DNA of 54,002 nucleotides from Microbacterium sp. VKM Ac-2923 (GCF_022815605.1 NZ_JALGRP010000014.1:1-54002), one strand, 5' to 3'; counted from the first letter of the stretch, positions 24,380 to 31,889 are shown. The notes: generated by a model from the sequence alone, not told the origin. Made by a program: numbers and translations.

Positions 24380-25775
24380 TGGCGCCGCCCGTCGCGTTCG
24401 TCGACTGCCCGAGCGCTCCGCGGAACATCTCGGTCGAGCGGGCCTGATCGTCGGCGCGGATCTGCGCGGGCGTCATTTCCAGCACCTCGGCGTTGATGTA
24501 CTCCTGCGAGGGCTTGCCGCCCATCTTGGACACGGCCTCGGCCTTCTCCTGCAGGGTGGCCGGCGACACCTTCGCCCACATGACCTCGAGGTTCGCGACG
24601 TTCCCGCGGACACGGTCGCCCTCGATCTGAAACGACTGCGCCATGCCCTGCGTCAGCGACACCTCGGCCTGGTCGTTCAGCCGCGTCACACTGTGGATGA
24701 GCGGCTCGCGGCTCACCTGAGCACCCATGGCCGACTGATTCTGCGAGTCCCCGTCGAACATGTCCTGCGGCGTCGCGGTGAGCGACGACAGCATCTTCAT
24801 TTCCTCGCGCCGGTACTGGTAGATCGGCGTGATATCGACCGGGTTGGACTCCCACACGTCGGCGTTCGCCGGCAGGAGCCAGAGCGCCGCCGGACCGGCC
24901 TTGAACAGCTCGTCGTAGTCGATCCGCTTTCCGGCGTCCGGGTGCCCCTCGGGGTAGAACTCCGGAAGGCCGCCCTTCACGCCGCGCTGGCGAAACGACT
25001 GCATCACGATCAGGGTGATCGTGTTGAGCGTGATCTCGTTGATCCGGTCGATCGTGTCGAGGTGCTTCTCGTAGATCCCGTAGGCGTCGACCGTGCAGTT
25101 CTTCTGCAGCAGGGCGTCAGCGGTCCACGGCGTTGCGATCCGTTCCCCTGCCCAGTCCCACCCGTTCCCCGGGTGCCAGACCGATCCGTTCTGCGGGAGC
25201 GTCGGAACGCGGGTGGAACGGTAGGCCACTCGGTAATAGCCGGGCCGGTAGAGGATGATGACCTCGAGCCCGAGAATCTGGTCGTAACCGACCGTGATCC
25301 CGGCCTCGGTAAGCCAGGGTCGGAGCCCGTTTGGTTCGGTGATCGTCGTCCACTCGTTCCGCACGTTCCACAGGGGACCGTCGTCGGCCGGCATGGTCAG
25401 CAGGTAGGCGCGGCCGTAATCCCCGGTGTCGTTGAACAGGCGGGGCGACTGCGTCTTCATGCGGTTCCGCTGCCAGTGCTCCCACGCCGCCGAGTCGCCC
25501 GAGTCGTCATCACCGGCACCGGTGCGGAACCCGATGACACGCTGACGGTTCGTCTTCGCGTCCCGGAGGGCCTCGACGATGTGCAGGCGGGAACGGTAGA
25601 GCCAGCGCTTGTACGACTCGCGCGTTCCGGCGTCCCACTCGTTCTCCGGGAGGAGCGCGTCGCCGTTCCGGTATCGCGTGAGCTTGTGCATGCGCGGCAT
25701 CCCAGCGCCGAGCTTCTCGGCCAGGCGCATGAGCCACCAGTCGTCAGAACCGGGGATACTCGTCTCGATCAGCAC
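24372..25775 (-). CDS. Portal protein
   Basis: 467 residues, the usual size for the SPP1/HK97-like portal family. Conserved elements include RYRNGDALLPENEWD near the N-terminus, FRTGAGDDDSGDSAAWEHWQ, and the long helical stem with SLTATPQDMFDGDSQNQSA (about 370). It forms the dodecameric DNA gate. GTG start, 13 nt after the terminase large subunit. Confidence 0.9.
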   Translation of the reverse strand: MLIETSIPGSDDWWLMRLAEKLGAGMPRMHKLTRYRNGDALLPENEWDAGTRESYKRWLYRSRLHIVEALRDAKTNRQRVIGFRTGAGDDDSGDSAAWEHWQRNRMKTQSPRLFNDTGDYGRAYLLTMPADDGPLWNVRNEWTTITEPNGLRPWLTEAGITVGYDQILGLEVIILYRPGYYRVAYRSTRVPTLPQNGSVWHPGNGWDWAGERIATPWTADALLQKNCTVDAYGIYEKHLDTIDRINEITLNTITLIVMQSFRQRGVKGGLPEFYPEGHPDAGKRIDYDELFKAGPAALWLLPANADVWESNPVDITPIYQYRREEMKMLSSLTATPQDMFDGDSQNQSAMGAQVSREPLIHSVTRLNDQAEVSLTQGMAQSFQIEGDRVRGNVANLEVMWAKVSPATLQEKAEAVSKMGGKPSQEYINAEVLEMTPAQIRADDQARSTEMFRGALGQSTNATGGANG

Positions 25776-25788
25776 GGGCGTACCCCTT

Positions 25789-27543
25789 TCATCGAACTCG
25801 GATCGGCACCCCCGTCTGAGGGGCCGTAGGTGCTTTCAGGTAGCGCGCTCGGCCTTCCACGGCGAGGCACATGCCGACGGCGGCGTCCATCTTTTTCGGC
25901 GAGCCCTTGCGGTCCTTGCCGATGACGTCGCCGCCCGTGCGCTTCCAGCGGCGTGCGTTCATTACGTGCCGGGTCAGCGCCTTGTGCGCGCCGTGGCGAA
26001 GCTCGCCGGTCCGCAACGCCGTCTCCGTGCGCTCGATGACCTTCGCCATTTCGTTGTGCCGAGCCGTCTCGAACGCAATGGGCCGCGCCTCTGTCGCCTT
26101 CACCACGAGGTCGGATGCCAGGTCGAGCTCCCACTTGTCGACGTAGTCGCGCCAGTGCGGCGGATCGGCGAGAAACGCGACCACCTTGTACTTCTTGAAC
26201 GCACCGCGAACGGCGGCGTCGACCTCGAGGTGATCCACCTGCCAGTCCTTCGCCTCCGCAGTATCGGGCGCCTCCCAGATCCCCAGGGGGAAGATGTATC
26301 CGTCGCTGATTCGGCATCCGATGAGGACTGTCGCGTCGTCTGTCAAGCCGCCGTCGAAGCCAAGCGCGATCTTGTCGCCGTCCCAGACGCGTTTGAGGGA
26401 GATTTTCTCGCCGCGCTCTTTGGCAGCCGCGCGGATGCTCGCGATCGACAGCTTCGACCACACGGCGTGCTTCATCCACTGGTGCTTGCCCTCGACGACG
26501 GCGTTGAAGAAGTAACGGATCGTGTCCTGCTCGGCGCGGCGCGTGTCGAACGCGCTCTCGAGCATGTCCTCGACGTTCTTCCACGCCATGACGTCGCCGA
26601 ATGCCTCGTGGAAGCCGGCGCGGAGCCGGTCGAGGTACTCGGCCTCCGTCTCGACGCGCTTCCCGCCGACCTTTGTCGGGTCGTCGACCTTGATCTTGTC
26701 GAGCGAGTAGATATCCGCCCAGCGGTGGTCGTAGAGGAGCGACTTCGATCGGGCCTTGCCCTCGTCGATGAGCTGCGCCTGGTAGAACGTCAGCTCGGCG
26801 ACGGACTCCGCGCCGGGCTCGTACATCGTGGTCGTCTCGATGTACCACGTGCCTTCGGAGCGGCGCTTGTCGAGGTTTCGCGTCACGGTGTCGTACATGT
26901 CGTGCAGCGTGGGCGTCGTGTAGAGGTGCGTCTCGTCGAAGACGGCGAACGTCTCGAGCCCACCGTCCTTCGACGCCGCGCCGGCGGTCGACGGCTCGAT
27001 CGTCCCGCCGGTGGCGAGGATGATCCGCGTCTTGCCGACGTCGAGGCCGTACCCGGCCTTGAGCGCGTAGAGCGGCGACGTCTCTTCGTTCAGGTTGTAG
27101 TAGACGTTGTCGAAGACGTTGCCGGTCTGGCCTTCCTCGGTCGCCATGATCTTGACGACGGGGTTGTTGACCGGCTTGCCCATGGGCTCGCCCTTGACGT
27201 AGGTGTACGTCTTCCCGAGGAACTCGTACGTCTCGCCGCCCTTCGCCCAGCCGGCAAACCGCGCGGGGCCGAACGCCTCGAACAGCACGAGCGCGCCGGC
27301 GAGGCCGGACTTGTCGGTGCCCTTCGGGCGCGAGAAGAACGCCGAGTTGTAGAGCCGCTTCCCGCGGGCGTCGTGCGCGTAGCAGTCGACGATGAACCCG
27401 GTGTACTCGAGCCCGTACCGGATGGGCGTCCCGCGGATGCCGCCTCGGCCGTGCACGACGAACGACTCGATCCACCACGTCGCCAGGAACCCGAGCGACC
27501 GCTTCCGGTTGTGCTGCGGGTGGGTGATGAGGCGGCGAGGCAT
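25789..27543 (-). CDS. terL: Terminase large subunit
   Basis: 584 residues from an ATG with GGGAGG five bases upstream; an in-frame GTG at 27594 is less likely because it has no such site and overlaps terS by 50 nt. The ATPase domain has a Walker A-like SRPKGTDKSG (71-80) and Walker B FAVFDETH (D203-E204). The RNase H-like nuclease has FDGGLTDDAT (Asp397), FLADPPHW near 455 and MDAAVGM near 558. It drives packaging and cuts concatemers. Confidence 0.93.
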   Translation of the reverse strand: MPRRLITHPQHNRKRSLGFLATWWIESFVVHGRGGIRGTPIRYGLEYTGFIVDCYAHDARGKRLYNSAFFSRPKGTDKSGLAGALVLFEAFGPARFAGWAKGGETYEFLGKTYTYVKGEPMGKPVNNPVVKIMATEEGQTGNVFDNVYYNLNEETSPLYALKAGYGLDVGKTRIILATGGTIEPSTAGAASKDGGLETFAVFDETHLYTTPTLHDMYDTVTRNLDKRRSEGTWYIETTTMYEPGAESVAELTFYQAQLIDEGKARSKSLLYDHRWADIYSLDKIKVDDPTKVGGKRVETEAEYLDRLRAGFHEAFGDVMAWKNVEDMLESAFDTRRAEQDTIRYFFNAVVEGKHQWMKHAVWSKLSIASIRAAAKERGEKISLKRVWDGDKIALGFDGGLTDDATVLIGCRISDGYIFPLGIWEAPDTAEAKDWQVDHLEVDAAVRGAFKKYKVVAFLADPPHWRDYVDKWELDLASDLVVKATEARPIAFETARHNEMAKVIERTETALRTGELRHGAHKALTRHVMNARRWKRTGGDVIGKDRKGSPKKMDAAVGMCLAVEGRARYLKAPTAPQTGVPIRVR

Positions 27544-27544
27544 G

Positions 27545-28045
27545 TCAGCCTCCCAGGGCTCGTCGGCGGTCTTCCATGTCGATGACCTCGCCACCGACGC
27601 CGGTGCGTCCGGGGCCGTGCTGCTCGGCGGGGGCTTCGATCTCGAAGCGGAGCCGCGCGCGGTCGGCGACGGTGGCGCCGAAGTTCGCGACTCGAATGCG
27701 GATCTCGGCGAGGCGCTCGGTGTTCGATCCGCCGCTCATCCAGGTGCGGTGATGCATCAGCGCCGTGTCGAGCAGGTAGTCCCAGTCGGGGTCGGTGAGC
27801 ATCCGCGTCGCCTGCGGCGAGCTGCGCCAGTTATCCCACCACGTGAGCGTCGCGATGTGCCACTGCTCGTACTCGGGGACGTTCTCGTCCGCCCACTCCT
27901 TCTTCGGCTTGAGCGGGAGGTACTCCTGCGGGAGATCCCGGAGGTCGTAGCCGCCGAGCTTGCCGTCCGAGCGCACGGTGTCGCGCACCTGCTCGTCGCG
28001 CTTACGCGAGCGCGTACCACTCGCGGCGAAGCCCTTACCCGCCAC
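27545..28045 (-). CDS. terS: Terminase small subunit
   Basis: 166 residues, GTG start. The basic N-terminus (AGKGFAASGTRSRKRDEQ), Trp-rich centre (YEQWHIATLTWWDNWRSSPQ) and position directly before terL match actinophage small terminases, which recognise the packaging site. Its stop abuts the terL start. Confidence 0.82.
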   Translation of the reverse strand: MAGKGFAASGTRSRKRDEQVRDTVRSDGKLGGYDLRDLPQEYLPLKPKKEWADENVPEYEQWHIATLTWWDNWRSSPQATRMLTDPDWDYLLDTALMHHRTWMSGGSNTERLAEIRIRVANFGATVADRARLRFEIEAPAEQHGPGRTGVGGEVIDMEDRRRALGG

Positions 28046-28295
28046 GGCGCGCCCCCTGCATCTTGGCTAGGTTCCGCCGCATCATCACAAGCGCGATCTC
28101 GGCGTCGCGCGAGCGGAGCAGATCGAAAGCCGGGGTCGTGTACAGGTCCGACACGATCGCACCGTCCAGGCTCCGCGAGAGCGGGGAGTAGAGGCGCGCG
28201 CCCTGCAGCGCGGGATGCTCCTCCCGCCACCGGCGCGCGTCGTCGAGCGTCGCACCGAGGATCGCGATGGTCCGGGGGTCGATGGGGTCGGGCAT
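28035..28295 (-). CDS. Small protein before the small terminase
   Basis: 86 residues starting MPDPIDPRTIAILGATLDDA with GGAGA seven bases upstream. It overlaps terS by 11 nt, so the two are cotranslated. No domain is recognised. It is the first gene of the packaging operon after the plus-strand insert. Confidence 0.65.
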   Translation of the reverse strand: MPDPIDPRTIAILGATLDDARRWREEHPALQGARLYSPLSRSLDGAIVSDLYTTPAFDLLRSRDAEIALVMMRRNLAKMQGARRGG

Positions 28296-28387
28296 GTGGG
28301 TGTCTCCATCCGAAGCGGAAGCCCGCGCCAGATCGGAGCGGGAATGAGGGGTTGGGGTGCGCCGGCGACGCGTGGGACGATGTGGGC

Positions 28388-28654
28388 ATGACGAACCGGA
28401 TCGAGCACCAGGCGGACCAGGGCGAGACGCGCGAAGCGTCGAAGGCGCTGACGGCATGGGGACTCGGCCTCGCGATCGTCGCCGCCATGGGCGCCGTGTT
28501 CGGCATTTGGGGGCTCATCCCCCTGCTGATCGGCCTCGCCGGCATCGTTCTCGCCGTGCTCGGCGGCATCCGCAACCCGGCGACGCGCAACGTCGCAAGC
28601 TGCGCCGCGGTGCTCGCGGCCGTGGCCGCGGCGATCACGCTGATGACGCGGTAA
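28388..28654 (+). CDS. Small membrane protein, plus strand in the late region
   Basis: 88 residues. A polar N-terminus (MTNRIEHQADQGETREASK) is followed by two or three hydrophobic helices (about 23-60 and 70-86). It is transcribed against the late genes and ends four bases from the tRNA-Gln gene on the opposite strand. An isolated, oppositely oriented gene suggests a moron, possibly expressed in the lysogen. No clear -10 box was found. Confidence 0.65.
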   Translation: MTNRIEHQADQGETREASKALTAWGLGLAIVAAMGAVFGIWGLIPLLIGLAGIVLAVLGGIRNPATRNVASCAAVLAAVAAAITLMTR

Positions 28655-28657
28655 CTG

Positions 28658-28728
28658 CTCCCTGCCGAGGACTCGAACCTCGATTGCCCGACCCAGAATC
28701 GGGTGTCCTGCCGTTAGACGAGCGGGGA
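28658..28728 (-). tRNA. tRNA-Gln (anticodon CTG)
   Basis: The cloverleaf is complete. The acceptor stem TCCCCGC/GCAGGGA has six pairs and one C-A mismatch. The D stem is GTCT/GGAC. The anticodon stem is CCCGA/TCGGG with loop TTCTGGG, and the T arm is CGAGG-TTCGAGT-CCTCG. CCA is not encoded (GCAG follows). It lies at the end of the minus-strand cassette that begins with the Acb2-like gene. It may help decode CAG codons or replace a cleaved host tRNA. Confidence 0.93.
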
Positions 28729-28750
28729 AGGTGCGCGCAAGCGCGCGTGG

Positions 28751-29140
28751 TCAGGCGATCGTGCGTTCGCCGACCCAGACAAGCCGGGCCTTGCGGACGC
28801 GGTTCCGGACGCGGACCTCGACGATCCGATCGCCCCACATCGGGAGCACGTGAACCTCGTCGGTCTGCTCGAGCCAGACTTGCCAGAGGTCGTAGGTGCC
28901 GGGAACGTTGAAGACGGCGTGCGAGTAGGCCCACGCGGTCGCCGGGTCGAGCGAAAAGCACACGCCGGCCTGCGTGAACTCCCCTGCGCCGAGGTCTTCG
29001 TTCTCCGAGTTCGACGGGTTGTCCGTAGTCCCGTGGAAGACGGGACCGCGGACGTTCCGACGCCCCGGCACGAGCCCGAGCCGCTTGATGCTCGACAGAC
29101 GGTCCCGCGGCGACCAGTGGTACAGCGGGCCGAGCGTCAT
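28751..29140 (-). CDS. ADP-ribosyltransferase-like protein
   Basis: 129 residues. The pattern LYHWSPRDRLSSIKRLGLVPG near the N-terminus, then VCFSLDPATAWAYS and a C-terminal EVRVRN-x-V-VGERT, resembles small ART-fold proteins (Arr/RNA 2'-phosphotransferase-like), where the first H/Y and a central S/T line the NAD pocket. Widespread in actinophages without known target. ATGA overlap with the preceding gene. Enzyme activity is inferred from pattern only. Confidence 0.6.
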   Translation of the reverse strand: MTLGPLYHWSPRDRLSSIKRLGLVPGRRNVRGPVFHGTTDNPSNSENEDLGAGEFTQAGVCFSLDPATAWAYSHAVFNVPGTYDLWQVWLEQTDEVHVLPMWGDRIVEVRVRNRVRKARLVWVGERTIA

Positions 29141-29418
29141 TCGCCGCCTCTGTTGATTTCGCTGTCGATGACGTCGCCGGTCCAGTAGGCCAGGTGCGCG
29201 AGCGTGTTCGGCGACGAGTCGGACATGACGTAGGAGTTCGCGTAGCCCATGACGTGCCCACCCTCGGCCTCGCCGACGTCCACCACGTTCGCGATCTCGT
29301 ACCCGATCACCCATCTCGTGACGAGCGCGGTGGCCCGCTCGACGTTCTCAGAGTCTGCGGTGTCGCGGTGGTGCGCGATGATCGCCGCCTCGATCGCCGC
29401 GAGCGTCTGAACGCTCAC
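29137..29418 (-). CDS. Conserved-looking hypothetical protein
   Basis: 93 residues, GTG start in a GTGA overlap with the Acb2-like gene. It has VTRWVIGYEIANVVDVGE and GYANSYVMSDSSPNTLAHLAYW. No family recognised. Tight coupling suggests it works with, or is expressed at the level of, its two neighbours. Confidence 0.68.
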   Translation of the reverse strand: MSVQTLAAIEAAIIAHHRDTADSENVERATALVTRWVIGYEIANVVDVGEAEGGHVMGYANSYVMSDSSPNTLAHLAYWTGDVIDSEINRGGE

Positions 29419-29729
29419 CGGGCGTCCGCGAAGACGCCGCGGTTCGCGCGCATCTGCACATCTTCGAGCGCGGTGAGCGCGATCGACTTGTCCCGGCCGT
29501 CGGGCACGAGGGCATCGATCGAGCGGGCGAGCGTGATGACATCGGCCTGCAGCGCCGCGACGTGCGCGTGCTGCACCGGCGTCGGCGGCGAGCTCGTCGC
29601 GGCGGGCGTGAAGCGCGCGGCGATTGCGTCGGCGGGTCGGCGGTCGACGACGGGGCCGGTCAGCGCCCGGTCGGTCGAAGTGGCGGGCTCGGACAGGCTC
29701 GGGTCGAGTCGGAACGGGGTGTCGGTCAT
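29415..29729 (-). CDS. acb2-like: Acb2/Tad1-like cyclic-nucleotide sponge
   Basis: 104 residues. A disordered N-terminal half is followed by a helical hairpin (about 53-102) with PDGRDKSIALTALEDVQM then RANRGVF. This matches the P-x-(G/S)R-(E/D)KS-x-A-x-T-x-LE-(E/D) signature of the Acb2/Tad1 domain, carried by T4 Vs.4 and Pseudomonas-phage Acb2, which sequester CBASS and Thoeris signalling nucleotides. Trp in the common MWAN is Arg here. AGGAG lies ten bases before the ATG. First gene of a coupled operon ending in tRNA-Gln. Counter-defence is inferred from family. Confidence 0.8.
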   Translation of the reverse strand: MTDTPFRLDPSLSEPATSTDRALTGPVVDRRPADAIAARFTPAATSSPPTPVQHAHVAALQADVITLARSIDALVPDGRDKSIALTALEDVQMRANRGVFADAR

Positions 29730-30213
29730 GGCTCGGATCTCCTCGAGGGTCGGGGCGGGGATCGCCCGGGGCGGCCTGCGGGGGCGACGGTGGCGATCGG
29801 CGCGGGGGTCGGGCGCGGTCGGCCGCGGGGCGCATGAGCACCCCCCAGAGTCGCGCGCACCGCGAAAGGCAGAACGCTTGCGAGCGGGGCGGGCAGGGGG
29901 GTGGGGGGTGGTGCCCCGGGGGTGCGCGTCGGGCGTCGCGTCGGGCGACGGGGGCAGGGTGTCGTGTCACGCGACACATGTGCGGGTGACCGGCGAGGCG
30001 ACACGGGCGAGGCGTGAGGCGAGGCGACGGGCGCGGCGTGTGCGGGCGTGTGTCACTCCCCGTGTGTCGGCACTACCCGAGAGGCGGGAGAGGCGGCGAG
30101 CGGGGCGCGTGCGGTGCGGCGTGCGCGTGGGCTCCGTGTCTCTCCCCCGTGTGTGCCTCTCTCCCCCTACGCATGAGGCATGGGTGAGCGGGTGAGCTGC
30201 GAGGTGTCCCGTG
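29730..30213. other. 484-bp GC-rich noncoding region
   Basis: No convincing gene on either strand. It holds a G-run block (29886-29908: GGGG-C-GGG-CA-GGGGGG-T-GGGGGG) with quadruplex potential on the plus strand. It also has a GTGTCG-(7)-CGACAC hairpin (29959-29977), three copies of GGCGAGGCG starting at 29992, 30006 and 30018, and two CGTGTGTC copies near 30045-30066. It precedes the Acb2 operon on the minus strand. Candidate regulatory leader or replication origin. Confidence 0.55.
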
Positions 30214-30375
30214 TCAGGCGGCCATCCGGCGGGACTGAGGCGCGCCACAGGTGGAGCAGGTGCGGACGTACACGCGGTACACCTTCGCGGGGTAGTCGTG
30301 CTCGAACGGCGCGAACCATCTGTACTCGCGGGTGTACTCCCATGGTGTCCAGCTGTGCAGCAGGTGGAGTCTCAT
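30214..30375 (-). CDS. Small zinc-ribbon-like protein
   Basis: 53 residues (MRLHLLHSWTPWEYTREYRW start). It has a C-terminal CSTC pair followed by GAPQSRRMAA, the one-knuckle form seen in many small actinophage proteins. GAGAGG precedes the chosen ATG; an in-frame ATG at 30438 is possible. Its promoter region faces that of the plus-strand cassette at 30507. Confidence 0.65.
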   Translation of the reverse strand: MRLHLLHSWTPWEYTREYRWFAPFEHDYPAKVYRVYVRTCSTCGAPQSRRMAA

Positions 30376-30506
30376 GGTCGGCCTCTCGCGCTGTGGGGTC
30401 GCGACACGCCGGCGCTGTGAGTGTGTCCCGGTATTCATGGCGCCCTGTTTTCCCGCGTCTTTGCGGGGTTTTGTGAGCCGTTGCGGTGGGTTGCAGTGTC
30501 AACCGA

Positions 30507-30537
30507 TTGAACAACCCCCACGAATGGGGGTATTGTT
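30507..30537 (+). promoter_or_regulatory. Promoter with palindromic spacer for the plus-strand cassette
   Basis: TTGAAC (30507-30512), an 18-bp spacer and TATTGT (30531-30536) form a sigma-A-like promoter. The spacer contains a perfect CCCCCA-CGAA-TGGGGG inverted repeat (30515-30530), partly extended by AACAA/TTGTT. A repressor bound there would block the promoter. A second repeat, GGTTG-(6)-CAACC, lies just upstream (30489-30504). Confidence 0.6.
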
Positions 30538-30553
30538 GTGTTCACAAGCCAAG

Positions 30554-30572
30554 CAGGTGAGCCAAGCACCTG
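30554..30572 (+). promoter_or_regulatory. Start-associated hairpin A (AGCCAAG loop)
   Basis: Stem CAGGTG/CACCTG (30554-30559, 30567-30572) closes the loop AGCCAAG (30560-30566). A further unpaired AGCCAAG lies at 30547-30553. GAGGGGG follows at 30578-30584 and the ATG at 30594. The loop is identical to those of hairpins B and C, while the stem sequence is unrelated. Confidence 0.75.
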
Positions 30573-30593
30573 AGACCGAGGGGGAATCGGATC

Positions 30594-30749
30594 ATGCAAG
30601 AACCCGTAACCATCGCCGCGCGGTGCCTTTGTGGAGGATGCGACGACGTCTGTGCGCACCTGATGTTCAAGACGTGCTGCGGCGCGTGCATGGACGACAC
30701 CCCATACCGCCAAGCTGAGATCACCTGGCCGCTTGAGGTGTCGGCATGA
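30594..30749 (+). CDS. Small Cys-rich protein
   Basis: 51 residues (MQEPVTIAARCLCGGCDDVC start). It has seven Cys and one His (C-L-C-G-G-C-D-D-V-C then H, C-C-G-A-C), arranged as two potential zinc sites. GAGGGGG lies nine bases before the ATG. Its stop overlaps the next ATG. First gene of the plus-strand accessory cassette. Function unknown. Confidence 0.72.
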   Translation: MQEPVTIAARCLCGGCDDVCAHLMFKTCCGACMDDTPYRQAEITWPLEVSA

Positions 30750-31123
30750 CCGGCGTCGGCGAGATCCGGGCGGCATATGCGGTTGCGTTCGCGGAGGTCG
30801 ACCCGCGGCCTTCACGGTTCGCCGATGAGGGCGCGGCATATGCGGCGTGGGCGGAGCGCGCGGATGCATGGGGCGCGGATGAGGCCGACGGGATTGCGCG
30901 GGCGTTCCCAAGCCGCAACCGTCGCGGCTACGTGACCGGCTTCTACGTCTACCGGCGCGGCGTCTCCTCCGGGCAGGTGGCGGGACCGTTCCCGACTGTC
31001 GGCGAGGCGGAGACGGCCCGTGACGGCATCGTCAGCCTCGACCGCCTCGACGTCATCCCGGGGCTCGTGTTCACGTCGCGGGGAACGATCGTTCGCCCTA
31101 CCGCGGATCTCGCACACACGTAG
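30746..31123 (+). CDS. Hypothetical protein of the plus-strand cassette
   Basis: 125 residues, ATGA overlap with the preceding gene. The N-terminal half is helical and Ala-rich; the C-terminal half has beta character (YVTGFYVYRRGVSSGQVAGPF). No domain recognised. Confidence 0.7.
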   Translation: MTGVGEIRAAYAVAFAEVDPRPSRFADEGAAYAAWAERADAWGADEADGIARAFPSRNRRGYVTGFYVYRRGVSSGQVAGPFPTVGEAETARDGIVSLDRLDVIPGLVFTSRGTIVRPTADLAHT

Positions 31124-31138
31124 GCCGTTTGCGGCTCG

Positions 31139-31157
31139 CGTCCCGGATGCCGGGGCG
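31139..31157 (+). terminator. GC hairpin after the first two cassette genes
   Basis: CGTCCCGG/CCGGGGCG (8 pairs, one G-U) around an ATG loop, 15 bp after the preceding stop. No U tract, so termination would be partial. Confidence 0.4.
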
Positions 31158-31185
31158 CGGGTCGGGGATTACCTCACACACTTAC

Positions 31186-31204
31186 CGGCCGAGCCAAGCG
31201 GCCG
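31186..31204 (+). promoter_or_regulatory. Start-associated hairpin B (AGCCAAG loop)
   Basis: Stem CGGCCG/CGGCCG (31186-31191, 31199-31204) closes AGCCAAG (31192-31198). GAAGGGGG follows at 31211-31218, then the GTG at 31224. Same layout as hairpins A and C with a different stem. Confidence 0.75.
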
Positions 31205-31223
31205 ACGATCGAAGGGGGTTGCG

Positions 31224-31787
31224 GTGAATCGCAACGATGAACAGGCATGGCGCGACTACGTCGCGGGCGAGATCGCACGGTTCCACGCGTTCAGCGGCGG
31301 AGCAACGTACCTGTGGGCGGCGACGCCCGCGGCGGAGCGTCTCGTCTCGCGTCTCGGTGGAGACTCGGATCTCGCCGCGTTCCGTGGGCCGTGGCACGTC
31401 ATCCGTAAGCACCTGTCGGCCGAGTTTCGGCAGTGGGTCGAGGAGGAGGACGCGACCGCGCGGATGACGCCGACGGAGTGGCGGGCGGCGGCCGTTGCGG
31501 AGCGCGCCGAGGTTGCGTACCTCGACTCGGCTGACTACTCGCTAGGCCAGCTTGTCGAGTTGCGTCGACTCATGGGTGAGCGTGACGCGCTCATCGTCGA
31601 GGCGTCGCGGCGTGGGGCGGCTAAGACGGCGATCGCGTCGGCCGTGGGGCTCTCCCGTCAGCAGGTGCATTCGATCGTGTCAGCGGCCGATCTCGCGCCT
31701 GTGACGCCTATCCGGTCGGACGTCGAGGTGCCCGTCGACACGGAATGGCGGCAGCTTGCATCCGGCGAATGGGTCGAGGTGTTCTGA
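31224..31787 (+). CDS. HTH-containing regulator candidate
   Basis: 187 residues, GTG start after GAAGGGGG. The C-terminal part has a helix-turn-helix (RRGAAKTAIASAVGLSRQQVHSIV, about 133-156). The N-terminal half is helical with Trp residues and no known domain. It probably controls genes of this cassette or the divergent operon; the binding site is unknown. The C-terminal tail ends WRQLASGEWVEVF. Confidence 0.75.
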   Translation: MNRNDEQAWRDYVAGEIARFHAFSGGATYLWAATPAAERLVSRLGGDSDLAAFRGPWHVIRKHLSAEFRQWVEEEDATARMTPTEWRAAAVAERAEVAYLDSADYSLGQLVELRRLMGERDALIVEASRRGAAKTAIASAVGLSRQQVHSIVSAADLAPVTPIRSDVEVPVDTEWRQLASGEWVEVF

Positions 31788-31795
31788 CGCCGACA

Positions 31796-31848
31796 GGCGC
31801 GTCCGGTTTGACGCCGGGCCGGGGTTGCAAGTCCCCCACGCGCCACCA
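31796..31848 (+). ncRNA. Putative 53-nt tRNA-like structure
   Basis: A perfect 7-bp acceptor-type stem (GGCGCGT at 31796-31802 with ACGCGCC at 31838-31844) is followed by ACCA. Inside is one arm CCGG-TTTGACG-CCGG with a 7-nt anticodon-like loop. A T-arm-like GGGG-TTGCAAGT-CCCC (31821-31836) completes it. There is no D arm, and the T loop has one extra base. It lies between an HTH gene and hairpin C. It could be a degenerate tRNA or a mimic processed by tRNA enzymes. Confidence 0.55.
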
Positions 31849-31849
31849 A

Positions 31850-31870
31850 CCCCCGGAGCCAAGCCGGGGG
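31850..31870 (+). promoter_or_regulatory. Start-associated hairpin C (AGCCAAG loop)
   Basis: Stem CCCCCGG/CCGGGGG (31850-31856, 31864-31870) closes AGCCAAG (31857-31863). GAAGGGA follows at 31876-31882 and the ATG at 31890. Third copy of the loop with a third, unrelated stem. Confidence 0.75.
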
Positions 31871-31889
31871 CAACCGAAGGGATCACATC

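Noticed and set aside
25609..27585. Long plus-strand frames over terminase and portal
   Set aside because: Composition is that of high-GC antisense shadow; the minus frames carry the terminase and portal motifs.
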